In this document: positions 1 to 10,740 of the stretch, one piece after another | Numbering within the stretch: position 1 is the stretch's first letter | Layout: each line of letters starts with the position of its first letter | Assembly: GCF_012863495.1 (NCBI RefSeq) | Contig: NZ_JAAVJL010000001.1 | Location: 2,909,501 to 2,973,500, forward strand | Length of the DNA stretch: 64,000 nt | Direction: 5' to 3' | From: Pseudanabaena yagii GIHE-NHR1 | Lineage (GTDB): Bacteria; Cyanobacteriota; Cyanobacteriia; Pseudanabaenales; Pseudanabaenaceae | Made by a program: the position numbers and the translations under genes | Notes under the pieces: model-generated | Seen by the model: the letters and a program-made list of their open reading frames with translations, nothing else | The model's database searches: none | What the model was told of the DNA's origin: nothing

Positions 1-143
1 ATGGCGTAGACTACCCAATCCATCGAAACAATTGTGACAGTAGTTTCTCAAGATAAGTCCCTATCTACTATTCCCACAAATACTCTCAACTCATCCTTAA
101 GCAATAGATAAAATTTGTATAGAACAAACTCACAAAATCGTCT

Positions 144-182
144 AAGTAGCTGGGCTTTATATTTAATTGCGCCCAGCTACTT
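144..182. repeat. 12-bp inverted repeat with AT-rich loop
   Basis: AAGTAGCTGGGC (144-155) pairs perfectly with GCCCAGCTACTT (171-182) around an AT-rich loop. The loop plus right arm is repeated almost exactly at about 57913-57939, and a diverged reverse-complement copy lies near 32094-32118. It is therefore a dispersed repeat as well as a possible hairpin. Confidence 0.7.
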
Positions 183-211
183 AAAAGGCGATGCAAAGCA
201 TCGCCTTTTTT
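183..211 (-). terminator. Rho-independent-type terminator after the secreted hypothetical gene
   Basis: AAAAGGCGATGC (183-194), loop AAA, GCATCGCCTTTT (198-209) form a perfect 12-bp stem flanked by A and T runs on either side. It abuts the stop codon of the minus-strand gene that ends at 210, so it is placed to terminate that gene, and it could also act in the other direction. Confidence 0.75.
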
Positions 212-821
212 ATGGAGTAGCAGCGCTTGGGCGCACATACTGAGCATCGACAAAACCTAATTCAAACAACTGCTGATAAGCTTGTTGTCCTAAGTCACGG
301 GTTGGGGCTTGACTACGGATCAATTGAATTAATAACGGCACAGCTAGCTCAGGCTGATTCTTAGCCCGATAGACTACTGCAAGTTGATAGGTTGCTTCAT
401 CTCGTAATTGAGCCGTTTGTAAAGCTTTACGACGATGGCTATCAGAAATGCGATTATCAATTCCAGAAAAGCTAGTGGTTAGCTCTTGGTAAAAATTTGA
501 TAATTGATTAAATACTTGACGAGCATCTTGCAGCTTGGTGACAGCCAGATCATAATTTTGCTGACTAACTGCGGTGGTTGCTTCTGACATCAAACGCTGC
601 CCACCTGAAATGCTAAACACACTACTTTCAAGGGCATTGGGTTTAGTAGATTCTACAGGCTGAGCTTGAGGCTTCTGCGGGGAAGCATTTTGCGCAATCG
701 CCCCTAAAGGCAACAAAGCAGCAGAGGAAATAACAGACAAAACTGCGGCTTGGAAAGCAAACTGAAACGAGCGGGGCTTAGCAAAAGGTGTGGACATAGG
801 TTGCAAATTCTGGATGCTCAC
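210..821 (-). CDS. Exported hypothetical protein with TPR-like helices
   Basis: 203-residue protein whose function I do not recognise. The N-terminus has a hydrophobic stretch at about residues 22-43 ending in a plausible signal-peptidase site (AIAQNA), so it is probably exported. The rest is predominantly helical and Ala/Gln-rich; the segment around residues 140-190 (YQLAVVYRAKNQPELAVPLL) looks like one TPR-type helical hairpin. It is transcribed away from the ATP synthase operon and ends at a strong hairpin terminator. A scaffold or chaperone-like role is possible but is only inference. Confidence 0.75.
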   Translation of the reverse strand: MSIQNLQPMSTPFAKPRSFQFAFQAAVLSVISSAALLPLGAIAQNASPQKPQAQPVESTKPNALESSVFSISGGQRLMSEATTAVSQQNYDLAVTKLQDARQVFNQLSNFYQELTTSFSGIDNRISDSHRRKALQTAQLRDEATYQLAVVYRAKNQPELAVPLLIQLIRSQAPTRDLGQQAYQQLFELGFVDAQYVRPSAATP

Positions 822-1191
822 AAAAAGTAATGAGTTTTAGATGATGGCTGAGAATACTTCAAACCTTAAAAAATTTCTCAAGAAAAATTTTAAGAAATCT
901 TTAGAAAACTTGGCAGCCTTAGTCTAAAACTTTTTGTTATGGTAACACCCCAACATAGACGAAATACCTAGTTAAAAATATCCGTCATATCTGTCAAAAA
1001 GTATAGGAGCGCGCTTCAGCCCCCTAATCACTTATTTTGTTGAAGAGTTGTAAAGCAAATGTGACATCTTGCGTGATATGCTTAGCAACGGTGTAGGCAG
1101 CTACATCCAAGTTTTGGATACCCATTTGAGTACTGTCTTAAGTACTGGTTCTTCACTCAAAATAATCAGCAATTTTCGCTAAAAGTCAACA
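822..1191. promoter_or_regulatory. Divergent intergenic region upstream of the atp operon
   Basis: 370 bp between the minus-strand exported protein and atp1. It must hold the promoters for both directions, but I cannot assign -10/-35 boxes with confidence. A small inverted repeat ATCCAA-GTT-TTGGAT (1107-1121) and two AGTACT palindromes just downstream are the only structure I see. No ORF or RNA gene is evident. Confidence 0.4.
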
Positions 1192-1626
1192 GTGAAGATT
1201 ATCCCCGCAAAAAACAGTGCAGCTTCGCAGACGGTTGTCGAAAACTCCTCCGTATCAGTTACTGATGCTCTGGAAGAGTATAACCGCCTTAAGAGGAAGC
1301 TGTTAATGCTAACCCTTGCCTCTGGATTGATTATCGGTCTAGTGGTCTGGTGCGTGTATGGACAAAAGATCGCACTTAGCTATTTTATAGGTACATTGTT
1401 TGGTGCTATCTATCTCAGAATGCTGGCTAAAGGAGTAGATCGGCTTGGAAAGCAGTCCAAGCGTCTCGGTTATGCTCGATTTGCTGTATTTGTCATCCTG
1501 ATTGCGATCGCTGCCAAGTCCGAACAATTGCAGGTTTTACCCGCTTTTTTTGGCTTTATGACCTATAAAGTCGCTGTAATTGCGATTCTTGCTCAAGATT
1601 TGACAAGTAAGTCCGATTCTCGCTGA
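1192..1626 (+). CDS. atp1: ATP synthase-associated protein Atp1 (AtpI/UncI-like)
   Basis: 144-residue membrane protein, first gene of the ATP synthase operon. It has four hydrophobic segments (roughly residues 36-54, 61-80, 93-108 and 115-132), as in the UncI family. In other bacteria this protein helps assemble the c-ring and may take part in Mg/Ca uptake; the role here is inferred from the family and its place in the operon. The frame opens with GTG at 1192. The next gene, subunit a, begins 32 bp after the stop. Confidence 0.85.
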   Translation: MKIIPAKNSAASQTVVENSSVSVTDALEEYNRLKRKLLMLTLASGLIIGLVVWCVYGQKIALSYFIGTLFGAIYLRMLAKGVDRLGKQSKRLGYARFAVFVILIAIAAKSEQLQVLPAFFGFMTYKVAVIAILAQDLTSKSDSR

Positions 1627-1658
1627 TTTGACCTCCTATAGGTTGTAACATATCGAAC

Positions 1659-2420
1659 ATGATCGATCCATTAATTTTTAGCCAACAAAACAGTTTTGCC
1701 GCGCTAGAAGTGGGCAAACACCTTTATTGGCAGTTCGGTAACCTAGCGGTACACGCTCAAGTATTAATCGTGAGTTGGATTGTAATGGGCGTAGTCATCG
1801 TTGCTGCAATCATTGGGTCCAGCACCGCCAAAGCTGACCAGCGCGTCCCCGCAGGTTTTCAAAACTTCATGGAATATGCTCTGGAGTATGTCCAGAGCAT
1901 TGCCAAAGACCAAATCGGCGAGAAGCATTATAGAGAATGGGTACCATTTGTTGGTAGTCTGTTCTTGTTTATCTTCGTATCAAATTGGTCTGGAGCACTA
2001 ATTCCTTGGAAGCTAATTAAATTGCCAGAAGGTGAGCTTTCTGCCCCTACGGGTGATATTAACACCACTGTCGCATTGGCTCTGTTAGTCTCCCTAGCCT
2101 ATTTCTACGGGGGATTGAAGAAACGTGGACTGGAATTCTTTACCAGATACGTTCAAGCGTCTCCGTTCCTTCTTCCTTTGTGGGTTCTAGAAGATTTCAC
2201 CAAGCCTCTATCCCTTAGCTTCCGTCTTTTCGGAAACATCCTCGCTGATGAGCTAGTGGTAGGTGTTATGGTTCTGCTAGTACCTTTATTTGTTCCTCTG
2301 CCATTAATGGTTTTGGGACTATTTACCAGTGCCATCCAAGCACTAATTTTCTCAACATTGGCAGCTTCTTACATTGGTGAAGCAATGGAAGGTCATGGAG
2401 ATGAACATCACGAGCATTAG
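1659..2420 (+). CDS. atpI: ATP synthase F0 subunit a
   Basis: 253-residue polytopic subunit a of the thylakoid F0 sector, forming the proton half-channels against the c-ring. The diagnostic segment [18 protein letters not shown] carries the essential arginine, followed by the last two hydrophobic helices ([21 protein letters not shown] and beyond). It ends with a His/Glu-rich tail. It lies between atp1 and the c subunit, the normal cyanobacterial order. In cyanobacteria this gene is called atpI (atpB in E. coli). Confidence 0.95.
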   Translation: MIDPLIFSQQNSFAALEVGKHLYWQFGNLAVHAQVLIVSWIVMGVVIVAAIIGSSTAKADQRVPAGFQNFMEYALEYVQSIAKDQIGEKHYREWVPFVGSLFLFIFVSNWSGALIPWKLIKLPEGELSAPTGDINTTVALALLVSLAYFYGGLKKRGLEFFTRYVQASPFLLPLWVLEDFTKPLSLSFRLFGNILADELVVGVMVLLVPLFVPLPLMVLGLFTSAIQALIFSTLAASYIGEAMEGHGDEHHEH

Positions 2421-2543
2421 ATCGCATTCTTGCCATTTAATTCTCTATTTGTGTCTTCAATTTTAACTTTTCATCATTTATAACTTCACGAGTGTATTTT
2501 GCTCCTGAATTTCGTAAATTCTACTCTCAAACAAATTAACTAA

Positions 2544-2807
<264 letters not shown>

Positions 2808-2890
2808 GAGTTAATTCACAAGAAGCTATGAGCCAATGCTCTTAGCTTCTTAAATTGACCTAGCAACCGAATTTTTTTGGCAAAATACCT

Positions 2891-3388
2891 ATGATACTTT
2901 TGAACTTTGTCTCAAATGTCCTGCTTGCTGCGGAAGCTGTTGAGCAGAAGGGTGGCTTATTTGATGTTAATGCCACTCTCCCGATAATGGCGGTGCAGTT
3001 CATCGTTTTTGTAGCTATCCTTAACGCTATTTTCTTTAAGCCTCTAACCAAAGCGATCGATGATCGTGATGATTATATTAGAGAACAAATTATAACCGCG
3101 AAGGAACGGCTAGAAAAGGCAGAACTAGTTGTAAAGCAATATGAGCAAGAGCTAGCTACTGCTCGTAAGGCAACTCAAAATGTTTTGGCTAGTGCTCAGG
3201 CTGAAGCAAACAGAATTCGTAAAGAACGTATTGATGCAGCTACAGCAGAAGCAAGAGCAAAAGTTGCTAGCGCTAAAGCTGAAATTGAAAAACAAAAGCA
3301 AGATGCCACAGCATCTTTGGATGCAGAAGTAGAATCACTCAGTCGCCAAGTTCTCGAAAAGCTACTAGGTAATTTAGTAAGATCCTAG
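2891..3388 (+). CDS. atpG: ATP synthase F0 subunit b'
   Basis: 165-residue peripheral-stalk subunit. One membrane helix near residues 30-50 (MAVQFIVFVAILNAIFFKPL) is followed by a long charged, Ala-rich coiled coil, as expected for the divergent b' subunit of photosynthetic organisms. It pairs with the b subunit encoded next; the presence of both b and b' is typical of cyanobacteria and chloroplasts. About 15 residues precede the family core, so translation may start slightly downstream. Confidence 0.93.
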   Translation: MILLNFVSNVLLAAEAVEQKGGLFDVNATLPIMAVQFIVFVAILNAIFFKPLTKAIDDRDDYIREQIITAKERLEKAELVVKQYEQELATARKATQNVLASAQAEANRIRKERIDAATAEARAKVASAKAEIEKQKQDATASLDAEVESLSRQVLEKLLGNLVRS

Positions 3389-3454
3389 TCTTCATAATCC
3401 TATGATAGTTTCTGTCTGGCTTCTGGCTGATATTGAGTAATAGAAATAACGTTT

Positions 3455-3988
3455 ATGATTAGCAATTTCGTTTTACTTGCTAGCGAAGCAGGCGAGTCTT
3501 CAGGAATTCGGTTAAATACCGATATTCTTGAAACTAATGTAATTAACTTAGTAATTGTCCTAGCTTTTCTGGTATATGCGGGTCGCGGGTTTCTTGGCAA
3601 AATTCTTTCATCACGTTTAGAGTCGATTCAATCGGCAATTGGTGATGCAGAGAAGCGTCAAAGTGAAGCTTCGGCTAAGCTTGCCGAACAGCAAAATAAA
3701 TTGGCTCAGGCTCAGTCTGAGGCAGACAAATTGCGCCAGCAAGCTGAAGTCGATGCAAAACATGCGGCAGATTTAATTTTAGCGACGGTTGATGCTGATA
3801 TTGCACGTTTGCATGAAGCTGCCGATCAAGAAATTGCTACTGAGCAAGAACGTGTCATTGTGCAATTGCGTCAGCAAGTTGCTGAGAAATCTCTTGCCAG
3901 TGTACAGGCTTATTTTGATCGCGGTTTAAGTGAAGATACGCAGATCGAATTAATTGACCGTAGCATTGCCCTTTTGAGTTCTGACTAG
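3455..3988 (+). CDS. atpF: ATP synthase F0 subunit b
   Basis: 177-residue b subunit of the peripheral stalk. A single membrane helix at about residues 29-48 (VINLVIVLAFLVYAGRGFLG) leads into a long heptad-rich coiled coil (residues 55-150) that would dimerise with b' and reach the delta subunit. It ends 8 bp before the delta gene, which has its own GGAG Shine-Dalgarno in that gap, so the two are almost certainly cotranscribed. Confidence 0.95.
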   Translation: MISNFVLLASEAGESSGIRLNTDILETNVINLVIVLAFLVYAGRGFLGKILSSRLESIQSAIGDAEKRQSEASAKLAEQQNKLAQAQSEADKLRQQAEVDAKHAADLILATVDADIARLHEAADQEIATEQERVIVQLRQQVAEKSLASVQAYFDRGLSEDTQIELIDRSIALLSSD

Positions 3989-3996
3989 GAGAAAAC

Positions 3997-4551
3997 ATGA
4001 AATCTAATTCTGTTAGTCAAGCAGTCGTTGCCCCCTATGCCGACGCTTTGATCTCTTTGGCTCAAGAGCAAAATAGTCTCGATGCGATCGCTAGAGATGT
4101 GCGACTAATTGGCGATACTCTTAGTGATTCCGTTGAATTAAGTCAACTATTTGCAAGTCCTCTTATTGGCGAAAATGTCAAGAAAGGCGTAATTGAAAGT
4201 GTTTTTGGTTCGCAAGTAAGTGCATTGACCAAAAGCTTTTTACTGCTATTAGTTGATCGCAAACGCATCGCCTTTTTAAGTGAGATCGTTAAGCAGTTCC
4301 AATCTCTTTTGCGCGTGATTGATGGTGTTGCTCTTGCCGAAGTTACCTCTGCTTTTCAATTGAGTAGAGCGCAAGAAGATTCCTTACGCGATCGAGTCAA
4401 GAAACTGACAGGTGCTAAGGCAGTCGAACTTTCAATTACAGTTAATTCCGACTTAATTGGTGGTGTCATCATTAAAGTTGGTTCTCAGGTAGTAGATGCC
4501 AGCATTCGTGGACAACTGCGCCGTATTAAGAGCAGCCTAGCTGCTGCCTAG
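3997..4551 (+). CDS. atpD: ATP synthase F1 subunit delta
   Basis: 184-residue OSCP/delta subunit linking the peripheral stalk to F1. The N-terminal helical half begins AVVAPYADALISLA, and the C-terminal half has the family signature GGVIIKVGSQVVDASIRGQL, close to the C-terminus. It sits in the canonical place between b and alpha. Cyanobacterial usage names it atpD (atpH in E. coli). Confidence 0.95.
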   Translation: MKSNSVSQAVVAPYADALISLAQEQNSLDAIARDVRLIGDTLSDSVELSQLFASPLIGENVKKGVIESVFGSQVSALTKSFLLLLVDRKRIAFLSEIVKQFQSLLRVIDGVALAEVTSAFQLSRAQEDSLRDRVKKLTGAKAVELSITVNSDLIGGVIIKVGSQVVDASIRGQLRRIKSSLAAA

Positions 4552-4582
4552 TAAGGAAACGGGTAAAAGGCATAAGGAAAAA

Positions 4583-4660
4583 GTAATTACCAATCCGCAA
4601 TCACCAATTACCCATCACCAATTCCCAATAGCTAACAGCTAATCACTAATAGCTAACCCC
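4583..4660 (+). repeat. Degenerate short tandem repeats between atpD and atpA
   Basis: The atpD-atpA spacer contains repeated, slightly varied words of the type ATCACCAATTACCC and TAGCTAAC/AGCTAATCAC. Such degenerate heptamer-like repeats are widespread in cyanobacterial spacers. Here they lengthen the gap inside an operon that is otherwise compact. Confidence 0.6.
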
Positions 4661-4700
4661 TCAAATATTAAAAACAAAATCGATCGCTGATAACTGGTAA

Positions 4701-6227
<1,527 letters not shown>

Positions 6228-6267
6228 TTCCTCAACTGATACATTGCTAATTAGCTAATTAATAGAT

Positions 6268-6311
6268 AAACAAAAAATGTAGATGTAAGATTGCATCTAC
6301 ATTTTTTGTTT
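6268..6311 (+). terminator. Terminator of the ATP synthase operon
   Basis: A perfect 18-bp stem: left arm 6268-6285 (ends GTAGATG), 8-nt loop, right arm 6294-6311 (begins CATCTAC and runs into TTTTTTGTTT). The A-rich and T-rich outer parts make it a bidirectional-looking Rho-independent terminator placed 40 bp after atpA. Confidence 0.85.
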
Positions 6312-6338
6312 TCAAATGAGCGTATGTCCATTTGAAAA
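6309..6338. promoter_or_regulatory. 10-bp inverted repeat before nadC
   Basis: TTTTCAAATG (6309-6318) and CATTTGAAAA (6329-6338) form a perfect palindrome with a 10-nt spacer, directly downstream of the atp terminator and 37 bp before the preferred nadC start. The 30-bp size and position would suit an operator for a dimeric regulator, but it could also be an mRNA hairpin. Confidence 0.45.
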
Positions 6339-6375
6339 CTGTTATAAAGAGTCATATTTAAACAAGCAGCAAATT

Positions 6376-7230
6376 ATGCTCCCCCCTTTTATTGTTTTAG
6401 ATCCTATCCTTGAAGACTGGTTGCGCGAAGATATTGGACGTGGCGATCGCAGTACTAGTGGTTTATTTCCCGATGGTAATGCACCCATTGGTAAAGCGGT
6501 GTGGATTGCTAAGGCGGATGGTGTGGTGGCAGGATTACCGATCGCTGCGAGGGTTTTTAAATTACTAGATGACTCAGTAAATTTTGTGATGATCGCACAG
6601 GATGGACAACCTGTAAAATCTGGCGATCTACTTGCTGAAATTAATGGTAGTCTTGCCACATTACTAATGGGTGAAAGAGTTGCTTTAAATTTGGTGATGC
6701 GCTTATCGGGAATTGCTAGCACGACTGCGGAATATGTCAAAGCGATCGCTAGTTCCAAAACACATCTGGTCGATACTCGCAAAACCATCCCCGGCATGAG
6801 ACTACTCGAAAAATATGCCACATTTATTGGTGGGGCAATCAATCATCGCTATGGATTAGATGATGCTGTAATGCTCAAGGATAACCACATTGCAGCAGCA
6901 GGGGGCATTACCGAAGCAGTACAACGAGTGCGGGAACATATTCCATTTACAACATCGATTGAGGTAGAAACGGAATCAATCGTGCAGGTAAAAGAAGCTA
7001 TGCATCTCAATCTAGATGTGATTATGTTAGATAATATGTCCTTGTCAATGATGCGTGAGGCGATCGCGCTCATTCGCCAACATACCCCACATACCAAAAT
7101 TGAAGCTTCAGGCAATATTATGCTCAATACGATCGCACAGGTAGCAGAGTTAGGAGTAGATTATATTTCCACGTCGGCAATGGTTACGCGATCGCATTGG
7201 CTGGATATTAGTATGAGAATTAGAAACTAA
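6376..7230 (+). CDS. nadC: Nicotinate-nucleotide pyrophosphorylase (quinolinate phosphoribosyltransferase)
   Basis: 284 residues from the preferred ATG at 6376 (the frame is open from 6316). It converts quinolinate and PRPP to nicotinate mononucleotide, CO2 and PPi in de novo NAD synthesis. Visible family features: REDIGRGDRST near the N-terminus, VDTRKTIPGMRLLEKYA in the middle, the HRYGLDDAVMLKDNH segment, and EASGNI and STSAMV near the C-terminus. I chose 6376 because the family begins close to MLPPFIVLDPILEDWL and because the upstream ATG at 6316 lies inside an inverted repeat just after a terminator. Confidence 0.95.
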   Translation: MLPPFIVLDPILEDWLREDIGRGDRSTSGLFPDGNAPIGKAVWIAKADGVVAGLPIAARVFKLLDDSVNFVMIAQDGQPVKSGDLLAEINGSLATLLMGERVALNLVMRLSGIASTTAEYVKAIASSKTHLVDTRKTIPGMRLLEKYATFIGGAINHRYGLDDAVMLKDNHIAAAGGITEAVQRVREHIPFTTSIEVETESIVQVKEAMHLNLDVIMLDNMSLSMMREAIALIRQHTPHTKIEASGNIMLNTIAQVAELGVDYISTSAMVTRSHWLDISMRIRN

Positions 7231-7287
7231 TATGCTATTTTTTTGCACCGTTTATACTAAAAGTATGTAACTACAGGATTTCTAGCG

Positions 7288-7767
7288 ATGAGTCTGACAA
7301 TTACCAATGAATCATTAGCAACAACAAACTTAGAAAACACCTCTCTCTATGATCTTGACTATTGTGTATGGATTGAATCCATGAGCCAATTTCTACGAGA
7401 AGGTAAGTTCACGGAACTAGATATTCCGAATCTATTAGAAGAACTTGACGATATGAGTGGTAGTCAAAGAGATGCTCTGGAAAGTAATTTAGAAATAGTT
7501 TTGATGCACTTATTAAAATATCGCTTTCAGCCACAATTACGATCTCGTAGTTGGCTGTTAACAATTTTTGAGCATCGTAATCGTTTGAAGAAAGCCTTTA
7601 AACGTAGTCCTAGCCTGCAACGTTACTATCAAGAAGTTTTTCCAGAATGTTACCAAACTGCTCGAAAGATGGCATCACTTGAAACTGGGTTAATGATGTC
7701 GGATTTTCCTGAAATTAGTCCCTTTACAGCAGAACAGAGCTTAGATATAGATTATTTACCAGATTAA
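7288..7767 (+). CDS. DUF29 family protein
   Basis: 159 residues matching the DUF29 family, common in cyanobacteria: an N-terminal LYDLDYCVWIESMSQFLREG segment, then LDIPNLLEELDDMSGSQRDALESNL and a conserved HLLKYRFQP region followed by ..RNRLKKAF.. helices. The molecular function of DUF29 is unknown. The stop is only 12 bp before the Hsp70-like gene, so the two are likely cotranscribed; I see no sequence evidence for what they do together. Confidence 0.85.
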   Translation: MSLTITNESLATTNLENTSLYDLDYCVWIESMSQFLREGKFTELDIPNLLEELDDMSGSQRDALESNLEIVLMHLLKYRFQPQLRSRSWLLTIFEHRNRLKKAFKRSPSLQRYYQEVFPECYQTARKMASLETGLMMSDFPEISPFTAEQSLDIDYLPD

Positions 7768-7779
7768 AAGACAACACTC

Positions 7780-9381
7780 ATGGAATATGCGATCGACTTT
7801 GGTACGAGTAATACTGTTGTTGCAAGAATTAATGAGGATGGGGTGATTGAGACTGTTAAGTTAGCTGATTACAGTAGTCTCATTGCGAATAATCCATCAT
7901 TAGTTCCTAGCTTTGTTTACGTGCAGGATGCCAACAAAGAGCAAGTATTAATTGGTCAGGAGGTAAGTGATCGCGGTTTAGATAGCAAGAATTCTAAAGG
8001 CGAACAGCGATTTTTTAAGGCTTTCAAAAGAGCGATCGGTTCTAATGTTTCGATGTTTGTCCCAGAACTTGATGGGCGCGAAGTCGAATTTGAACTAGTG
8101 GGAGAATGGTTTTTAAAGAGAATTATTGAGCGCTTACCTGATGTAGATTCGTTGATTTTTACGGTTCCCGTTGATAGTTTTGAGTCCTATCGCAATTGGC
8201 TCGGTGGGGTCTGCGAGAAGCTAACTGTCAATCAGGTGCGAATCATTGATGAACCGACTGCGGCAGCGCTGGGCTATGGCATTAATGGTGGAGGGGAGAC
8301 TCTATTAGTAGTAGATTTTGGTGGTGGAACCTTAGATTTATCTTTAGTGAAGTTATCCTTTGCTCAAGTGCAAATAGAATCTAATCAGCCGAAATCTCCG
8401 CTTGGTTTTCTATTAAAATGGGGCAATCGCACTATCAAAAATACTGCTACATCTCATAACCAAAGTTCCCAAACTGCTAAAGTCCTCGCAAAAACAGGGC
8501 AAAATCTCGGTGGCATTGATATCGATAATTGGATTATTGATTACTTGCATCGAGAGTTAGGATTACCGAAAAATTCTCTCGTAACTCGTTTAGCGGAACG
8601 GATTAAAATAGCTCTTTCTAGTAGTGAATCTGTGATAGAAGTTTTCTTTAATGATCAAACCTTTGAGTCCTATGATTTAACTTTGACGCGATCGCAATTC
8701 AACCAAATTCTAGAACAACAGCAATTTTTTGTAAATCTTGATCTTGCCCTTGATCGCATTCGTCAACAAGCAACTCGCCAAAACCTTGATCTAGATCAGA
8801 TTGATGCGATTCTCTTAGTGGGTGGAACTTCCCAAATCCCTGCTGTAAAGGAATGGGCATTAAAACATTTCCCTAGCGAGAAAGTAAAAGCAGATAAACC
8901 CTTCGAAGCGATCGCACATGGTGCAATTTCCCAAGGTTGGGAACTCAAAGACTTTCTCTATCATAGCTATGGGATTCGCTATTGGGATAAGCGATATAAA
9001 AAACATAACTGGCATACTATCGTGAAATCTGGTACAACCTATCCCTTAGAAAAGCCAGTCGAACTAACTCTTGGTGCATCAGTTCCCAATCAGCCAAGCA
9101 TTGAGCTAGTCATTGGTGAATTAGGAGAAACCAATGTGGAAGTTTATTTTGAAGATCAACGCCTTGTCACCCGTGTGCTAGAGGGCAAGCAAGTTGCAGT
9201 CCAGATTCTCAATGAAAATAGTAAAGTGATTGCCAATCTCGATCCTCTGGGTCAAACAGGTAGCGATCGCATTAAAGTCTTTTTCCAAGTTGACGAAAAG
9301 CGTACTTTACGAATTACGGTTACTGATTTACTAACCAAGCAAAATTTATTGAGTAATGCTGCTGTTGCCCAACTAATGTAA
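7780..9381 (+). CDS. Hsp70-family (DnaK-like) ATPase, short form
   Basis: 533 residues. The actin-fold ATPase motifs are intact: phosphate-1 DFGTSNTVVARI (residues 5-16), DEPTAAALGYG, phosphate-2 VVDFGGGTLDLSLVKL, and adenosine motif LLVGGTSQIPAVKEW. After the ATPase domain only about 130 residues remain, much less than the substrate domain plus lid of DnaK (about 250), so it resembles the short divergent Hsp70 proteins of cyanobacteria. An insertion-like linker (residues about 205-240) follows phosphate-2. It lies 12 bp after the DUF29 gene. It may be a specialised chaperone; the substrate is unknown. Confidence 0.9.
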   Translation: MEYAIDFGTSNTVVARINEDGVIETVKLADYSSLIANNPSLVPSFVYVQDANKEQVLIGQEVSDRGLDSKNSKGEQRFFKAFKRAIGSNVSMFVPELDGREVEFELVGEWFLKRIIERLPDVDSLIFTVPVDSFESYRNWLGGVCEKLTVNQVRIIDEPTAAALGYGINGGGETLLVVDFGGGTLDLSLVKLSFAQVQIESNQPKSPLGFLLKWGNRTIKNTATSHNQSSQTAKVLAKTGQNLGGIDIDNWIIDYLHRELGLPKNSLVTRLAERIKIALSSSESVIEVFFNDQTFESYDLTLTRSQFNQILEQQQFFVNLDLALDRIRQQATRQNLDLDQIDAILLVGGTSQIPAVKEWALKHFPSEKVKADKPFEAIAHGAISQGWELKDFLYHSYGIRYWDKRYKKHNWHTIVKSGTTYPLEKPVELTLGASVPNQPSIELVIGELGETNVEVYFEDQRLVTRVLEGKQVAVQILNENSKVIANLDPLGQTGSDRIKVFFQVDEKRTLRITVTDLLTKQNLLSNAAVAQLM

Positions 9382-9954
9382 TTGTCGCTTTATTGCTCCA
9401 ATTCTGTGGATAAAACAGATTTAAGTACCCAGAATTGGGAGGCTTAGAGGAGTATATTCCTAGACTTTTAAATAAAAGTCTATAGCATTTAATTCTTAAA
9501 ACTTTTCCAAGGCTTTAATAATCTGAAATTAATTTACAAAAAAATGAATGGTCATCCAATAGTAGAAAACCATTCATACAGGGGTAGTTAAATAATTGCA
9601 ATTAGTTTAGCAAATTAAACTAATTACAGATGGGTAAGAGTTAAACTGTGCCTAAGACATTTAAATAGTCTAGTCTGTCTAATGATATGATTTACCTCCC
9701 TTATTTACTAGTAGTTTGTAATGGAAATATTTCAATTAGTAAGATCATAAAACACGCAAGAATAATTTACAAGCTTACATATTTAAACCTATTCCCATTA
9801 AGATATTATCATATTTTTTATAATTATTAAACATCTACAAACAAAAAAATTGCATTTTGCAGGAGTAATTAATTTATTTTTATCTATATATTACTAATTC
9901 TTAAATCTATGATTAATTCTCTATGAAAATTATTATAAAACCATTAATGACAGC
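9382..9954. other. AT-rich convergent spacer
   Basis: 573 bp between the convergent Hsp70-like gene and the cold-shock-like cluster. A hairpin TAGACTTTTA-AA-TAAAAGTCTA (9461-9482) may stop transcription after the Hsp70-like gene, although it lacks a clear T tract. The remainder is strongly AT-rich with no convincing ORF, RNA gene or mobile element. Confidence 0.5.
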
Positions 9955-10701
9955 CTAGAACGCAAAATAAGAAAAAACAAAAAAGCAAAGTATTGTCATA
10001 GGGAATAGACAGACACCCACTACCAAAGTTACATTTTTTAAACTACCTTTTCCAGCAATTTGTTTCTGTATCATATAAAGAGTATAAATACTACAAATAA
10101 CGGAAGTGGAAACAAATATAAATAATTGGCATTGCATCGTAAATGGAATCACAAATTGTGACGTACTAAACTCATCGGCATTGCTTTCGATAAGTAATTG
10201 GTTTAGCCTATTTAGATAGGATGATAAAATTTTATTTATAGCTAAGCAGACAGAAACAACAAATAATATACAAAATGATATGCCAACCTGTATTAAAGTA
10301 TTGATTCTTATTTTCAATTTGGATTGCTGAAAATATTTATACTTAATTTCTTTATATGATTGATTGTCAGGGGAACTATAATCATCAATAAAGTCGAAAT
10401 TGTTTATATTCTCAATAAATTCATCGAAATCATCGTTACTACTTTTTAACTTATAGTATCTATCCATATCTAGATCATATTTCCTATCAGATTCTAGTTT
10501 TATATATCTAGATGGTAAAACCATAGAAATTGAGCGCACATAAAATGGATTTTTACCAACTTCAAAATCAACTGACATACCTACAGTAATTGGTAATAAT
10601 CCATAATAATTATAGGCGTTGAATTGATAGACTTTGCCAAAGCTATCACGGATAAATCCCCTTTGAGTTTCAATATTAAATTTGATAATTGTGCCTTGCA
10701 T
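9955..10701 (-). CDS. Cold-shock-like domain fused to a three-helix membrane domain
   Basis: 248 residues. Residues 1-75 (MQGTIIKFNIETQRGFI, YQFNAYN, VGMSVDFEVGKN) match the two small proteins encoded just upstream and have the rhythm of an OB/cold-shock fold: short strands around G-x-I-x-x-F and G-F-I. An acidic linker (DDFDEFIENINNFDFIDDY) follows, then three hydrophobic helices at about residues 136-159, 185-212 and 222-248. The layout resembles known proteins that couple a cold-shock domain to a DUF1294 membrane domain, but the membrane part does not look like DUF1294. Function unknown; possibly a membrane-tethered RNA- or ssDNA-binding protein. Confidence 0.7.
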   Translation of the reverse strand: MQGTIIKFNIETQRGFIRDSFGKVYQFNAYNYYGLLPITVGMSVDFEVGKNPFYVRSISMVLPSRYIKLESDRKYDLDMDRYYKLKSSNDDFDEFIENINNFDFIDDYSSPDNQSYKEIKYKYFQQSKLKIRINTLIQVGISFCILFVVSVCLAINKILSSYLNRLNQLLIESNADEFSTSQFVIPFTMQCQLFIFVSTSVICSIYTLYMIQKQIAGKGSLKNVTLVVGVCLFPMTILCFFVFSYFAF

Positions 10702-10740
10702 TGTAATACTTAATTAACAATAAATTTATTAACCATAGTT

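Noticed and set aside
6316-6375. Longer N-terminus for NadC starting MSVCPFENC
   Set aside because: The upstream ATG sits in an inverted repeat right after the atp terminator and the extra 20 residues do not resemble the family; the ATG at 6376 fits.
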